The notes below the pieces were generated by a model. The model did no database searches and was not told the DNA's origin. It worked only from the letters and a program-made list of their open reading frames with translations. The translations under genes and the position numbers were made by a program. From the NCBI RefSeq assembly GCF_950295315.1, contig NC_080177.1, positions 84,882,716-84,946,715 on the forward strand: a stretch of 64,000 nt of DNA. Direction: 5' to 3'. Positions 31,060-41,910 of this stretch are shown piece after piece (position 1 is the first letter of the stretch; each line of letters opens with the position of its first letter). This stretch comes from Erinaceus europaeus (lineage: Eukaryota > Chordata > Mammalia > Eulipotyphla > Erinaceidae).

Positions 31060-31195
31060 ATTAATATTGCCACCACCAGAACACTGATCAGCTCTGGTTT
31101 ATGGTGGTATTGGGCATTGAACCTGGGACTTTGGAGCCTCAGGCATGAGAGTCTCTTTCTATAACCGTTATGCTATCTGCCCCTGCCTGTTTTCT
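31060..31195 (-). mobile_element. SINE-C
   Basis: Minus-strand copy: GCCACCACCAGAACACTGAT, GCTCTGGTTTATGGTGG, AACCTGGGACTTTGGAGCC and TATAACCGTTATGCTATC (the inverse of the GCATAATGGTTAT head). Confidence 0.85.
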
Positions 31196-31198
31196 GTT

Positions 31199-31712
31199 TG
31201 TTTGATTGTTACGTTAACACTGTTTACAGTGGAACAGCACTTTAGAGGTATGATCTTACACAACTAAATATGCGTCTGTGCAGTTCCCTGTCCCCACCAC
31301 CATCGTCTCAGGGCCCCTGCACCAGAGACACCTACCCATCTCTTCTCCCCCTTCTGTCCCACTCCCTCTGGCAACCAGAATAGTTTCCACATGGTCTAAG
31401 GTTCAGCTCAGTTTTTATGATTAAGTTTAAAGGGTCGTTTATTTTAGTTAATAACATTCCACATATGACTGAGGTCACCTTACTATCCCACTCCACATAA
31501 TCACTCCTAGCTCCGTCACATTGCCCTGAAAGACACCTTGTCACACTTTTAATGACAGATTAGTATTCTGTTAAGCATGTCTCCGGTAACTTCTTTATGA
31601 AGTCAGCTGTCACTGGGCATTTAGGCTGATTTCATATTTTAACTATTGTGACTAGTGTAACTGTGCACATAGGGACATACGTGTGTATGTGTTTCTTTTC
31701 AAAATAACTCAA
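31199..31712 (-). mobile_element. L1 ORF2/3'UTR fragment
   Basis: Minus-strand decayed L1. It has the inverse of L1 text about adding a short isolated exon-like tail (TTGTGACTAGTGTAACTG, GGGCATTTAGGCTGATTTC, TTCCACATATGACTGAGG, and CATAGGGACATACGTG at its 5' side). Multiple stops. Confidence 0.7.
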
Positions 31713-32065
31713 AGCACAACGTTTTAAGTAGGTCTCATTAAAATACTTTTATCCGTACATGTTTATCAAGACAAAGATGTACACTGTCAAAGCTCATAAA
31801 TAATCAAGTAAAACCAATAGTTCACTGAAGTAGTCGTTGGTAAAAGTTTGTCTTACACATGATAAAAAGGCAATTTGGGAAGCAGACTCAAGAACTGAAA
31901 CATGGAATTAGGGTCAGGAGTTGATGGCTTACTGAAGCACTTACCTCATGAGAACCCTGCCAGCTTAGTCCTCACAGTGACGGTGCTGTCACAGCTCTCT
32001 TAGATGACAGGTGGGGTGAGCATCACCGCAGGTTAATCTCAGGCAACAGGTTTAGTTGGATTATC
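31713..32065. other. Unique DNA
   Basis: No repeat recognised. Confidence 0.3.
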
Positions 32066-32367
32066 GTTTCCTGCCCCGGCCTGTGGGGTTATCGACGGAG
32101 ACCTAGGGGAGGGGGCGAGAGAATGGAGGGGACAAGAGACACGAAGAACGAGAGCAAGACAGGAGGTCTGATCAAGCTCTGAAAGTTTTATTTTGCAGCT
32201 GCCATTTAAGCACAAACAAGGAGGAAGTTCTGCTAAGGTAGTGGGGGAGGGAGGTGGGTGAGCGACTTTCCAAACAGCTAGATGGTAATTGCAGTTCCAG
32301 CAGTCGGAATGTCCTCTCACCGGCTATATGAGAGTCTTAGCTAAGGCCTCGGCTCCCGGCAGTTTCC
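32066..32367 (-). mobile_element. Solo ERV LTR (TGCCAGG family)
   Basis: The LTR spans 32072-32361 with ends TGCCCCGGCC...TCCCGGCA in plus reading and a perfect 6-bp TSD, GTTTCC (32066-32071 and 32362-32367). On the minus strand an ATAAAA-type poly(A) region and GCTTGATCAGA-like text match the LTRs at 33807 and 46396, though this copy is more diverged and shorter (290 bp). Confidence 0.85.
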
Positions 32368-32690
32368 AGAGACAAATAAGTAAATAAATAAAATAAAAGG
32401 AAAAGAGAAATGGCCCAGGCCAATATAAGTCATGTTAAGCTTTGCTTGGATAGATAAAGGGCTGTTATCTCTTCAGGTGATTTTCAAAATTGTTCTTTTT
32501 GTTAACATTAGCAATATAATGAACAATTTACGTATGTAGTTTTCAAAGGCTTCTAGTACCTCACCCATGGTTTGAAAATCCATGGGACGCTATATTCTGT
32601 CACGTTTAGCATGATTTTCTCAGAAAATACTAATAATGACAGCAATCATTATTATCATGATGACAGCTTCAAAACAGGTAAAATGGACAA
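32368..32690. other. Unique AT-rich DNA
   Basis: No repeat recognised. It includes an (AAAT)n-like start at 32375-32400. Confidence 0.3.
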
Positions 32691-32985
32691 CCATCTATCA
32701 CGTGCCTCGCAAGCTTGACACACTGCACTCCATCCCTAGCACCAAAACATAAAAAATCTTTAACCTATAAAGAGGTTCTGGCCTTTCAGGGGAGGGGAGT
32801 TCCATGGTGCTCCATCCCTCTCCTTTATGGGCACGTGGTCCATAGCGACAGCCTGAGCCTTGCTTAGAGCAGAGAACGTCTCTCTGAGTCCGTCTTTTGG
32901 GCCCTGTGCCATCTGCCATTGCAACCCAACAGGAACCCTCCTTGGGGAGCTGTTTGATGGACGCCTTTCATACTTTTTCATGATG
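32691..32985 (+). other. Old SINE remnant and unclassified DNA
   Basis: 32691-32755 (ATCACGTGCCTCGCAAGC, CCATCCCTAGCACC, A-rich end) looks like a SINE-C-type remnant. 32760-32985 shows overlapping short frames on both strands and is not recognised. Confidence 0.35.
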
Positions 32986-32989
32986 GACG

Positions 32990-33175
32990 AGGATACGGTT
33001 CACTCTAGTGCACATTTTGCCGTGTGCAGGGACCTGGGTTCAGTCCCCTGAGAGTGACTGCAGGGGAGGGTCTTTAACAAGCAGTGGAGCGGTGCGGTTG
33101 CTTTCCTCTCTGTTTCTCTCACCCTCTCTCTCTTCTTCCCTCTCTGTCACCCTCTTAAAAAAAAGTAGAAATAGC
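32990..33175 (+). mobile_element. SINE-A, diverged
   Basis: GTGCAGGGACCTGGGTTCAG with B-box, GACTGCAGGGGAGGG, GCAGTGGAGCGGTGCGG, the CT-rich body, then CCTCTTAAAAAAAAGTAG. Confidence 0.7.
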
Positions 33176-33789
33176 TCTGAGAGAGACAGACAGATAAGCA
33201 AAAAACAGAAGGCATAAACATCTCTGCCAGGAGCCATTTCTGTCTATATTAGACATAAAACTCTCTTAACTTTTTACCTAGTCTCTCTTATGTTTTAATA
33301 TCTAAAGTTCTTTCTCAGGGAAAACCAGGGGCATACTTTTTGAATAAAGTGTAAAAAGGTTAGCTAAAACATCTATACAGCTCTAAATTAGGCTGTCTCA
33401 TATTTATTTGATAAGTTTTATCTGGAAAAAATTTTTTACATATCTTATTTAAATTAAACCTCATTTATCAGAGCAAAAACCTTTGGCACGTAAATAATTA
33501 ACATAACCATTGTGTTATCTTTTATTAACCCAAGCCAGTTTTGCCTGTTTAGTTGAGAAAGTATTTTAAAACCTTTTTTTTTTTTTTGAAATCACTTAAA
33601 CAATTTTAAGTAAAATGTTAAACTTTGTTTGTTAGGATCTTTGATTATCACAAAGCTATCACACCCTTAGGGCAGCTATGAACAAGGGTGGGTACACAAC
33701 TTAATTTATCTTTTACTTTGATTTGGATAGGTAACTTAAAAGGCTAAGAAAAACCTCATAGCTGAAATGTTCAAAATAAATTTTTACTG

Positions 33790-33804
33790 CCACGTTGGGC
33801 ACCA
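33790..33804 (-). promoter_or_regulatory. Retroviral primer-binding site, lysine-tRNA type
   Basis: Minus strand reads TGGTGCCCAACGTGG two bases after the LTR end. It resembles the tRNA-Lys(1,2) complement with one C-to-T change, and it fixes the orientation of the element. Confidence 0.78.
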
Positions 33805-33806
33805 GA

Positions 33807-34165
33807 TGCCCCGGCCAGCAGGGCGTGAACAGGGGCTAGGAACCTCGGGACCTGGAATGACAGGGACAAGAGACGTGAAAGAATGACAGCAAGACAGGAT
33901 TCTGATCAAGCTGCAAAATTTTATTGTGTTCACAGGCATTATAAGGCTTTGGGGAAGTGGGGTTGGAGGAGGAGGGGGAGCAATTATCAGGGTGGAATGT
34001 CCCTTGCAACATACATAGCCGAAACCATGTTTGTTACTATAACAATGTAGTGTGTCACTTGTTTTCTGGTAAATGGCCTACTTGCTGGGGAAATAGAAAC
34101 TTGTCTCGAGGGCTTCCATTGTTTCAAAGCTTATCTTCTATCAAGCGGAGAAATGGCTCCTGCCA
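33807..34165 (-). repeat. Single LTR of the rearranged provirus
   Basis: 359 bp. In plus reading it runs TGCCCCGGCCAGCAGGGC to GGCTCCTGCCA and is closely similar to the solo LTR at 46396 (shared GACAGCAAGACAGG, TCTGATCAAGCTGCAAAAT, TTTATTGTGTTCACAGGC). The minus strand carries CACAATAAAA as a likely poly(A) signal. Confidence 0.88.
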
Positions 34166-34316
34166 CATCTCAGGTTTCATTTGTCGGAAAGCAAAGTGTA
34201 TGACCAAAGTGTATTTATGTTCCCCTCTATGGACTGAATTTTAGTGTGAGCCTGATACTTCTCACATGAGGAAAACATGTCATTGTCTAGAATTGGAGTA
34301 AGGATTCTCAAGTGAG

Positions 34317-34430
34317 TGTGGGAGACAGCTCAGGAGTTAGAGCATTAGGTTTGCAAGCCAGAGGCCCCACATTTCATCACTGGTATCACCATAAACTAGA
34401 GGAGACCACTGGGACGTGATTATGCCCGCT
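34317..34430 (+). mobile_element. Diverged tRNA-derived SINE
   Basis: GGGAGACAGCTCAGGAGTTA, GCATTAGGTTTGCAAGC and CACCATAAACTAGAGGAG follow the SINE-C plan. The copy ends in the adjacent (CT)n run. Confidence 0.6.
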
Positions 34431-34443
34431 CTCTCTCTCTCTC

Positions 34444-34525
<82 letters not shown>
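34429..34525. repeat. (CT)n-(GT)n compound microsatellite
   Basis: CT units (34429-34480) switch to GT units (34481-34525). The GT part is the target of the LTR at 34526. Confidence 0.95.
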
Positions 34526-34529
<4 letters not shown>

Positions 34530-34973
34530 GGGTAGTATGCTACCTCCCCCTGGCTTTTGCTTAACCATATGCCTATATAGGGATTTACTGATCCCATTCA
34601 AAGCTTTGGTCTATTTACATAAATCACTTTTACATTTACATAAAGCACTCCCTCCAGGGCATTGGTGGTTCAGTGATAGGATTCTCGCCTGTTCTGCCCC
34701 CTCCTTGTCACACTCTGATTTTCACCAGTCACTTTTCTCTCCACCCTCTCTATATCACATCCTGTTTCCACCCTACTTGGAGAGTATAAAAACAGCTGCT
34801 CTTCTGATTAAAGACATTTGGAAATTGCTTTCCGGCTCCTAGAGTTCCAGAATATATCTCCTGCAAAGTTGGTGCGGCACGAGTTCCTGATCCCTCTCCC
34901 ATGCAGCAGCCTAGATCAGCTCCAGTTGAGTTCTCTCCAACCCAGAGAGCTACAGGCTATCCCGGCATGTGTG
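34520..34973 (+). mobile_element. Solo ERV LTR inside a (GT)n microsatellite
   Basis: The LTR runs 34526-34967 (442 bp) from TGTTGGGTAGTATGC to CTATCCCGGCA and is flanked by TGTGTG on both sides (34520-34525 and 34968-34973). The flank is a microsatellite, so the 6-bp TSD is consistent but not decisive. It has a TATA-like GAGAGTATAAAAACAGC (near 34782-34798), GGCACGAGTTCCTGATCC, and the TTCTCTCCAACCCAGAGAG block shared with the LTR at 11250. It also contains a tRNA-Gly-like half (34659-34691). Confidence 0.85.
34659..34691 (+). repeat. tRNA-Gly 5'-half-like sequence within an LTR
   Basis: Thirty-three bases (opening GCATTGGTGGTTCAGTGATA, closing GGATTCTCGCCTG) match the 5' half of mammalian tRNA-Gly(GCC) at 31 of 33 positions. 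The match covers acceptor, D-arm and anticodon 5' stem and stops at the first anticodon base. The 3' half (T-arm and B-box) is absent, so this is not a tRNA gene. Confidence 0.8.
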
Positions 34974-35024
34974 TGTATGTATGTGTGCTTCTTTCTCTTT
35001 CTCTTGAAAGTATAACAATTTTTT

Positions 35025-35223
35025 TCCATTTTAATTTTATAGGTTCTATGGGAATTTAAAAGGGAGAGGGAGATAGAGGAGACACCTACCTGTAGACAGG
35101 CTTCACCCCTGTGAAGCCCCTGTCCCACCACACCTTCAGGTGGGGAGCAGGGACTTGAACCCGGATCCTTGTGCATGATAGTTTGCACACTTAATCTGGT
35201 GCACCATCACCTGCCCCCTGTAT
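35025..35223 (-). mobile_element. SINE-A
   Basis: Minus-strand copy: GAGAGGGAGATAGAGGAGAC body, CTTCAGGTGGGGAGCAGG, ACTTGAACCCGGATCC, and the head CACCATCACCTGCCCCC. Confidence 0.85.
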
Positions 35224-35675
35224 AAGCAAATCTTTTTAATTAAATGGTTTGAAACACTCTGATTAGAAGATATCTTTCAGGTCTGATTTACATAGGTTGA
35301 CTTTCTCCTCACAGGTAGTGAGATGGAGTTTCCACACGTGAATGTAGCTTTGTTTGACCTCTTTAGCTTCTATGTATTTCCGTCACTGTTCTGTGATGAT
35401 GCCTGATGAGTACTTCTTTGTAAACATTCCAGGAGGAATATGACTTTAAAAGAATTCACTTCCAGCAGTCATTTATAATTTTCCAGTAATAAAGGACCAT
35501 TAACATTTTTCTTAAAGAAAATGTATTTTCCCATCAGCCACAAATTCCCTTTACCAAATCCCCTAACTTAAAAATGCTCCATTAAAATGATATAGTTTCT
35601 CAATAAATATATTTCATGGCAATTACACACTTGGAGAGAGCTACTAGACACAGGGGTAAATGTATAGTTCAGTTC
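35224..35675. other. Unique AT-rich DNA
   Basis: No repeat recognised. Confidence 0.35.
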
Positions 35676-35677
35676 TG

Positions 35678-35892
35678 GGGCCAGGTGGTGGCTCACCTGG
35701 TTAAATGCTCACATTATAATGTGCAAGGACCTGGGTTCAAGCCCCTGGTCCCCACCTGCAGGGGAGAAGCTTCACAAGTGGTGAAGCTGGGATGCAGGTG
35801 TTGTCTGTCTGTCTCTCTATCTATCTCACCCTCCCCTCTCAATTTCTTTCTGTCTCTATCCAATAATAAACAAACAAATGAATAAAATGAAA
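35678..35892 (+). mobile_element. SINE-A
   Basis: GGGGCCAGGTGGTGGCTCAC head, B-box GGTTCAAGCCCC, CCCACCTGCAGGGGAG, GTGGTGAAGCTGGGATGC, CTATCCAATAATAAACAAAC tail. Confidence 0.92.
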
Positions 35893-36369
35893 TGAAACAT
35901 ATAGTTCAGTCTTTGGAGTCAGAACAAGAAAGTGATGATGGAAAGCTATTTTAGCCCCCTTGAGTTTCTGGTTCCTCCTTTTTAAATTGGGGTGGTAATG
36001 ATTTCTGTTTCACAGTGTTCGTGAGACTCATGTCCAGTAAATCCAGAGCAAGTTCTTTGTAGCTAGCATTTTTTTTTTTTTGCAGCAAGCATTTTCTATT
36101 GCCTGACTAATTGGCTATAAGACATTTTTTACTGTTCAAAAATAAAATAAAATCCAGGGAGAGAAAGTGGGAGATTAATTTTAAAGGGGCATAATGAAAC
36201 ACTTTTTTTTTTCCTCACTAAAATTTCTTCTTTCAGTAAGAACTATCACCTTGCAAATACTAGGGAGCACATTTATAACCGAGTTTTGCTTGAGTCATGA
36301 AAACCTACAGTTGAGGAATGCTGCTGTTTTCTTCTCCTTTGTCATGGTGTGGAGTGGAGAGTCTTTTTC

Positions 36370-36545
36370 TTATTAGAAGGCGAGGGACAGAGAAAGGAGG
36401 ATTGCAGGAGGAAGGGAAAGAGGAAGAGAGACAGGCATCTTCAGTACTGCTCCCTGTAGGTGGGGGCCGGGGGCTTGAGCCAGGGTCCTGGAGCGGGGTA
36501 GGCTGTGTACTCTGCTGGGTACACCACCACCTGACCCCACTTTTG
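36370..36545 (-). mobile_element. SINE-A, diverged
   Basis: Body GGACAGAGAAAGGAGG, CCCTGTAGGTGGGGGCC, B-box side GGGGCTTGAGCCAGGG, head TACACCACCACCTGACCCC. Confidence 0.75.
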
Positions 36546-36769
36546 TCATTTGTATTCTTAAATAGTTCAGAAAGTTCTGTATGATTTTTCCAGATCCACA
36601 TAGGATCATGGGAATTTAGGTATCAAATGTGTTTTTTCAAAACCCCAGACTTCAGACTACATTAACCATGAAAACTAATAGCACTGCACATTCACCTTGT
36701 GGGTTTCTAGTATAATTATAATTCACAGAGAAGATAATCTCCTCATTCTCTCTGAGTTATTTTCTTTAT

Positions 36770-37101
36770 TTGCCTCCAGGGTTATTGCTGGGACTCGGTG
36801 CCTGCACCATGAATCCCCTGCTCCTGGAGGCCATTTTTCCTATTTTTGTTGCCCTTGTTGCTACCCTGGTTGTTGTTGTTATTACTGTTGTTGTTGTTGA
36901 ATAGGACAGAGAGAAGTTGAGAGAGGAGGGGAAGACAGAGAGGGGGAGAGAAAGACAGACACCTGCAGACCTGCTTCACCACCTGTGAAGCGACTCCCCT
37001 GCAGGTGGGGAGCCGGGGGCTCGAACTGGGATCCCTATGCTGGTCCTTGCTCTTTGTGCCACGTGCGTTTAACCCGCTGCGCCATCGCCCGACTCCCTTC
37101 T
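36770..37101 (-). mobile_element. SINE-B with the extra 3' module
   Basis: A standard SINE-B in minus orientation (36840-37101; GGAGCCGGGGGCTCGAAC, GCGCCATCGCCCGACTCCC head). It is followed beyond its tail by a block of about 60 bp at 36774-36832 bounded by CCTCCAGG and CCTGGAGG. The same bounded block follows the SINE-B at 46050. Confidence 0.85.
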
Positions 37102-38500
37102 GAGTTAATTTCTACATAGCTGAGTTATGGAGCTATACCACAGAGTGAATGGTGGAGATTTTTAAACTAAAGCCCAAACAACATTTAACTGTCTAGACAT
37201 TTTTATTTTATTTTATTATTTTATTTTATTGCAGCTAAATCATTAAATGAGATTGGGGTATGATGACTGGGTTTTAGGATGTTTTTGTCATTTTGTAAAA
37301 CAAATACACACTGTCACTACCTCAGGTAAGTCATCGGGATCACTTTGGCAAGGAGGAACCATAACAGGCTGATTGGCTGAGTGAACCTGTGCCGGAAGTC
37401 ACCAGCAGGGACCTGGCTTTCCTGAGGAGAAGGCAGGCCTCTGGATAGCACAGCCTTGTTAGAGCTAATTTGTTGGTCATCTTCTGTGAGGATGATTTTC
37501 TTCAACTGATCTTTTTGTTTTCATTTATACTGAGCTTTGCCCCTTAATATTTTTCATTAATGTTGGTCACAATCATCACATGGCTACACTTGCCGGCCCT
37601 AGTACAAAGTCTTTATGACAGTCTTCCCTGAAAACCTAGTTCTGCGTGAAGAATTTTAAAGCATTTATCGTTCAGCTTCTGAATTTTTTTTTTTTGTAAG
37701 AGATTTTTTTTGCATTCAACACAGGATCACACCTAAATGTAGTGAGGTAAATGGTCTCCTTTCTGGTCAGCTTTCTCTCTCTCTTTGATTCTGTTATCCT
37801 ATGTTGACCATCTCCTCTGAATTATGTATAGAGAGTGGCACATATTAAAAGCCTTTTAATAAATTATGGTGGGGACTGTGGAAGCCATGAATGTATTTTG
37901 AATTCATGTTATTTTTACTCTTCATTATCTTTTATTGTTTTGAGACACAAAAAAGTGGTCTCTGAACCTTGCTGTGGCATAAATTTTTTTTGAATAATAG
38001 CTTAAAATTGACAATTCCCATCAGTTTTTCAAATGAACAAGAGAACTGGTTCAAATACCTTAGGACTGGCAACTGTCTTTCAGTTTGCATTATCTAATTG
38101 TTCTCACAGTGATCTAGGAAAATGTCTCCACAGAGCATGTAAACGTTTATTCCCTGGTATATTGTTGGTAAACTCACCAAACACGATCTGTTCATTGTGC
38201 TATCTGCAATCAAGAGAGACTGTGCTATGGTCTTTACAATAAAGTAAAAAAAAAAAGAGAGAGAAAGAAAAGAAAAAGGGGGTAGCAATGTGGATCAAAC
38301 TATTGCTTTTCTTTTTACCTTGAAACAGGAAAATAATTGCAGATATTTTACAAAGAAACATTTCCCCCTTAACTATCTGAGATTAATCATCTACATGGTG
38401 CTTCCTGTCCTCACATACTTGGCTTCATCTTTCTTACACAGATTCTCTACATACAAATATAAAAATTAAGAAATTAACATTGATACATTACTTATTTATT
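37102..38500. other. Repeat-poor unique DNA
   Basis: No SINE or LTR was seen in about 1.4 kb. It is AT-rich and contains no recognised exon. Confidence 0.35.
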
Positions 38501-39365
38501 TACCACAGATGCAGCCAACTTTCGCCAAGTGTCTAAAAAATGGGCCCTGGATAACAAAACCCAATTCAGTGTCACAAGTGACACTTAGTTGACATTTTTT
38601 TTTCTTGGTCTCCCATCTATGATGACAGTTCTTCAAATGCTCTTTCATTTTCATGACTTCAGTACTTTGGACAATTAGAGGTCAGATTGATGTTGTTTTG
38701 AAAACAACCCTGTATTTCTCTGTTGTTTCTCTATGATCAGTTTAAGGTTCTTCATCTTTGACGGGACCATCACAGAAGTGACGGGTCCAGTTCTGTCAAG
38801 CAACTTGGAGGTGTCACATTGCTGATGTTGATAGTTTAGTTATTTGACTGAAGCTGATGATATTTCTTTTCCCAGGTAAAGTTAATTTTTTCTCCTTTTT
38901 CCTTAAGTATTTTATTTGTAGTTTCACACTCATGACTGAGTTGCTTTTTTTGTCAAATGATACTTTTCTGTTGTAACTTCTGTATTTATTAATTGGCATT
39001 CTTTTGTAAGGAAATAGTTTCCATTTGTCCATATTTATAACTCTGGGACACTGAATTCATGCTTTGTGTAATGAGCTGCTTGTCATGTGCTATTTTTAGC
39101 ATTCATTTTGTTTCTCACTCGTCTGCAAATGTCAAGGACAAAGACCTTCAAGATGACTTCTGAGTTTATTCTGCTGTGTTGTCTTTCTGTAGCTCTGGTA
39201 TGTCTCCAGGATTACTTAAGTGTGTCCTAACATGTTCTTCTTCCTTCCTAGTTCTAGAATTAGCTATTTTGTTTCTTTTTAATAGCAGTGATATTTTGTA
39301 GGGATGATATTTCAGAACCAAGATCCATGATCTTCATGTGTTGCTCTTCTTGAGCCAATCAAAAT
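38500..39365. mobile_element. Possible ancient L1M-type 3' fragment
   Basis: Phrases such as GTGTCCTAACATGTTCTTC, TAGAATTAGCTATTTTG and TATTTCAGAACCAAGATCC resemble the 3' part of old mammalian L1M families as I remember them. Strand and exact limits are uncertain. Confidence 0.4.
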
Positions 39366-39374
39366 AATAAAGGA

Positions 39375-39375
39375 C

Positions 39376-39414
<39 letters not shown>

Positions 39415-39502
39415 TCATTTCTGGTTTATGGTGGTGCTGGATATTAAACCTGGGACCTCGGAGCCTTAGACATAACCATTATGCTCTCTCCCCAGCCCTG
39501 TT
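39375..39502 (-). mobile_element. SINE-C with a (GA)n tail
   Basis: (GA)n at 39379-39412, then TTTCTGGTTTATGGTGGTGC, AAACCTGGGACCTCGGAGCC, CATAACCATTATGCTCTC. Confidence 0.85.
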
Positions 39503-39985
39503 TATTGCTATATATCTATGAAGACATTATAATTCCACATTCAAACCACAAGAACTCTCCCTATATTAAGAATCATGAACTGACACTAATACTTGCTGTT
39601 CAAAACTAATGACTTAACTTGCTATTCCAATCCAACATGTAAAAGTCCATTTTCTGTTTTTCTATATTTGCCACCCTCTCTTCGACTAATAAGAAAATAA
39701 CTTTTAAACCTGGGTCCATTTCCACAGCCCATGTGTTGGATGGATACTCCCTTTGAGTAGCCAGCTCTCATGTACACAGGTGCCTCCTCACTCTGCTCAG
39801 ACTCTGACCAGCTGCTAGGTGCTCTCTCTCCTCTCTCTGCCCTCCCGTCAGCCCCCTGCCCATTCAGATCCTACTTGGGATCTGAGGTGACACACTGGAG
39901 TGAGGCCACATGCCATCATTACACTTTTCAGGCTCTGATAACATTGACAGGGATTCTGATGCATTTTCTCTCAAATACTTTTTTG
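39503..39985. other. Unique DNA
   Basis: No repeat recognised. An 84-codon plus-strand frame (39770-40024) ends in SINE sequence and is probably random. Confidence 0.3.
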
Positions 39986-39987
39986 AA

Positions 39988-40204
39988 AACTTTTTTGCAT
40001 TATTTTAATTTATTTTTTAGATAGACATAGCCAGAAACTGAGGGAATGGAGTGATAGAAAGGGAGAGAGAGAGAGAGATTGCTGCAGCCCGGTTTCACCA
40101 CTTGTGAAGCTTGCGCCTGCACGTGGGAGCGAGGGGCTGGAACCTGGGTCCTTGTGTGCTGTAACATGTGCACTCAACCAGGTGTGCCACCAATGGGCCC
40201 CCCA
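39988..40204 (-). mobile_element. SINE-A
   Basis: Tail side TTATTTTTTAGATAGACATA, TTGTGAAGCTTGCGCCTGC, GGTGTGCCACCAATGGGCCCC head. Confidence 0.85.
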
Positions 40205-40349
40205 GATACTTTTCATTCACCACGTAGACTCAGAATGTGCTGTGATCATACAGTAGTGCTAGACTGATGATGATGAAGGAAGAGAGAGAAGGAGGAGACA
40301 AAAATAAATAAATAAATAAAAGGATGGAAGGTAGAGGGACAGAGGAATG

Positions 40350-40505
40350 ATTTTGGTCCATTCTCCCAGAGGGATAAAAAATAGGGAAGATTCCCATGCA
40401 GGGGAGAGGACACAGAACTCTGGTTGTGGGAACTGGATGGAGTTATCCCTGTGTTATCTTACAGCCTTGTTAGTCACTATTAGATCACTCATAAAAGATT
40501 GACCA
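40350..40505 (+). mobile_element. Tail-family 3' tip, old subtype
   Basis: GGTCCATTCTCCCAGAGGG, CACAGAACTCTGGTTGTGGG and CCCTGTGTTATCTTACAGCC, the plus-strand version of the older subtype. Confidence 0.75.
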
Positions 40506-41080
40506 ATAGAACATACATGAAGGGAAGAAGAGGAAAATAGAGGCAAAGAGAAAAGTACACCATTGCTTTCAAATTTAGAGACACCTACCTGATTGTCACA
40601 TGTGAGAAGGCAGGGCAGCATGGGACTCACTCTTTCAATTCTTCAACAGCCAAACTTGACAGCATGCTGCCAGAAACAGAAGCTGTGCCCCAGCGTGGCA
40701 AGATTCTAAAGCCCCATGTGGATGGAGTAGCAAGACTGCAGTCTGCTCTGTGGTCTCTAAAGTGGTGGGTTCTCGGGGGGAAGACAGTTGGGTATAGGAG
40801 CATGAAGAAAGGGTGCTGGGAGGAGTGCTGTATTGCCAGGGATTAGGTGATTTCTTTTTCTTGCTTCCAGAAAACAAATAGTAGAGATGGAACAGGACCG
40901 TTTTCATTCTGATTCTGGTCCATGGGTTGATTCTCCTAACTTAATTGTCCACAGTCGTGACTAAGCTCTGGTGCAGGGCACAGGGAGAGAGAGACTTTTG
41001 AGAAGTAAGCCTACTCTGGGCACATTGTAATGGAACAAGTCACACCCAGCAGTGACGCTCAAGACCGTGAGCTGCAGGGA
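40506..41080. other. Unique DNA
   Basis: Short frames only. No repeat recognised. Confidence 0.3.
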
Positions 41081-41084
41081 AGTT

Positions 41085-41243
41085 TTCATAGTTCCAGTTT
41101 CAAGTTATCCTGTAACTGCAGCAGAAACCAGAGTTGGGGGGGGGGGTGTCCTCCATTTTGTAGATAGTGAGTAGGCCTATTTTAGTTATATTCCAAAGAG
41201 CCCATGACTATTCTAGTTTTCTTTTTCTCTTTTCTTTTCTTTC

Positions 41244-41278
<35 letters not shown>

Positions 41279-41280
41279 TT

Positions 41281-41312
<32 letters not shown>

Positions 41313-41910
41313 TTTTTTTTCTGAACCTGACATCTGATATGCAGGTGGATCCAAGTTATTGTCCGGGGAGATGATGTCATGGCTGGAAAAAGGGCTAGAA
41401 AGTTGGATTAGGGAAGAGAGTAGCTCCCAAATATGGGAAAGGTGTATACATATTGTTGACTGTAAACCTCACTGATTTGATCTGATCTGGGGCCCATATT
41501 CAGCTTAGGAGCCTGTGTGACCTCTGCATCTCTGCAGATCTGAGCTCACATTCTGTGGTCATGAGTAGGAACGTTCCAAGCTGCCCCAACTTCAGGACCC
41601 ATCTACTTCAGATGGAAGACAGAGGATGTTGTCCAGCCTCCCTTCAGAGGGTGGAACTTTTTCTACCCTTGTTGATCCACGTTGGGGGCAAGGTCCTGTG
41701 GGGGCCCACAAAGGGGTCTGTTTTGTTGTTCCTGATCAAGATGACCAGTAACAATGGAGAGAGGGATTTATTTGAGGTCTAGGCCCATCCTGTCTGTCTG
41801 TGAATCTCAGGACTCCCCGACTAGGGCCCCAGCTGGTGGGCTGGCCTGATAGTGACTAAAGAGTCATCCTTAAAGTCTGCCAGTCTCTTGCCCTTATTCA
41901 GCTTTTATCT
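41085..41910 (-). mobile_element. Tail-family repeat, 5' half, with a (TTTC)n expansion
   Basis: TCCTCCATTTTGTAGATAGTG, GTCCGGGGAGATGATGTC, GGGGCCCATATTCAGC, CTGGGGCAGCTTGGAAC in reverse sense, and the far 5' block to GCCCTTATTCAGC. A poly-pyrimidine site within it has grown into a TTTC array of about 100 bp at 41221-41321. The 3' end is missing. Confidence 0.85.

Larger units (their letters stand above)
33219..34171 (-). mobile_element. Rearranged provirus with the U3 end inverted at both termini
   Basis: The element spans 33225-34165 (941 bp) with a perfect 6-bp TSD, CATCTC (33219-33224 and 34166-34171). In minus orientation it has one LTR (34165 to 33807), two bases, a primer-binding site (33804-33790), then AT-rich internal sequence to 33242. 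A 3' LTR should follow, but the element ends in 17 bases that are the inverse of the LTR's own start. Plus-strand 33225 reads TGCCAGGAGCCATTTCT, while the LTR start at the other end is TGGCAGGAGCCATTTCT. No gag, pol or env is present. Confidence 0.75.

Noticed and set aside
38814..39032. Short minus-strand Lys-rich ORF
   Set aside because: Falls within a probable ancient L1M remnant. No domain.
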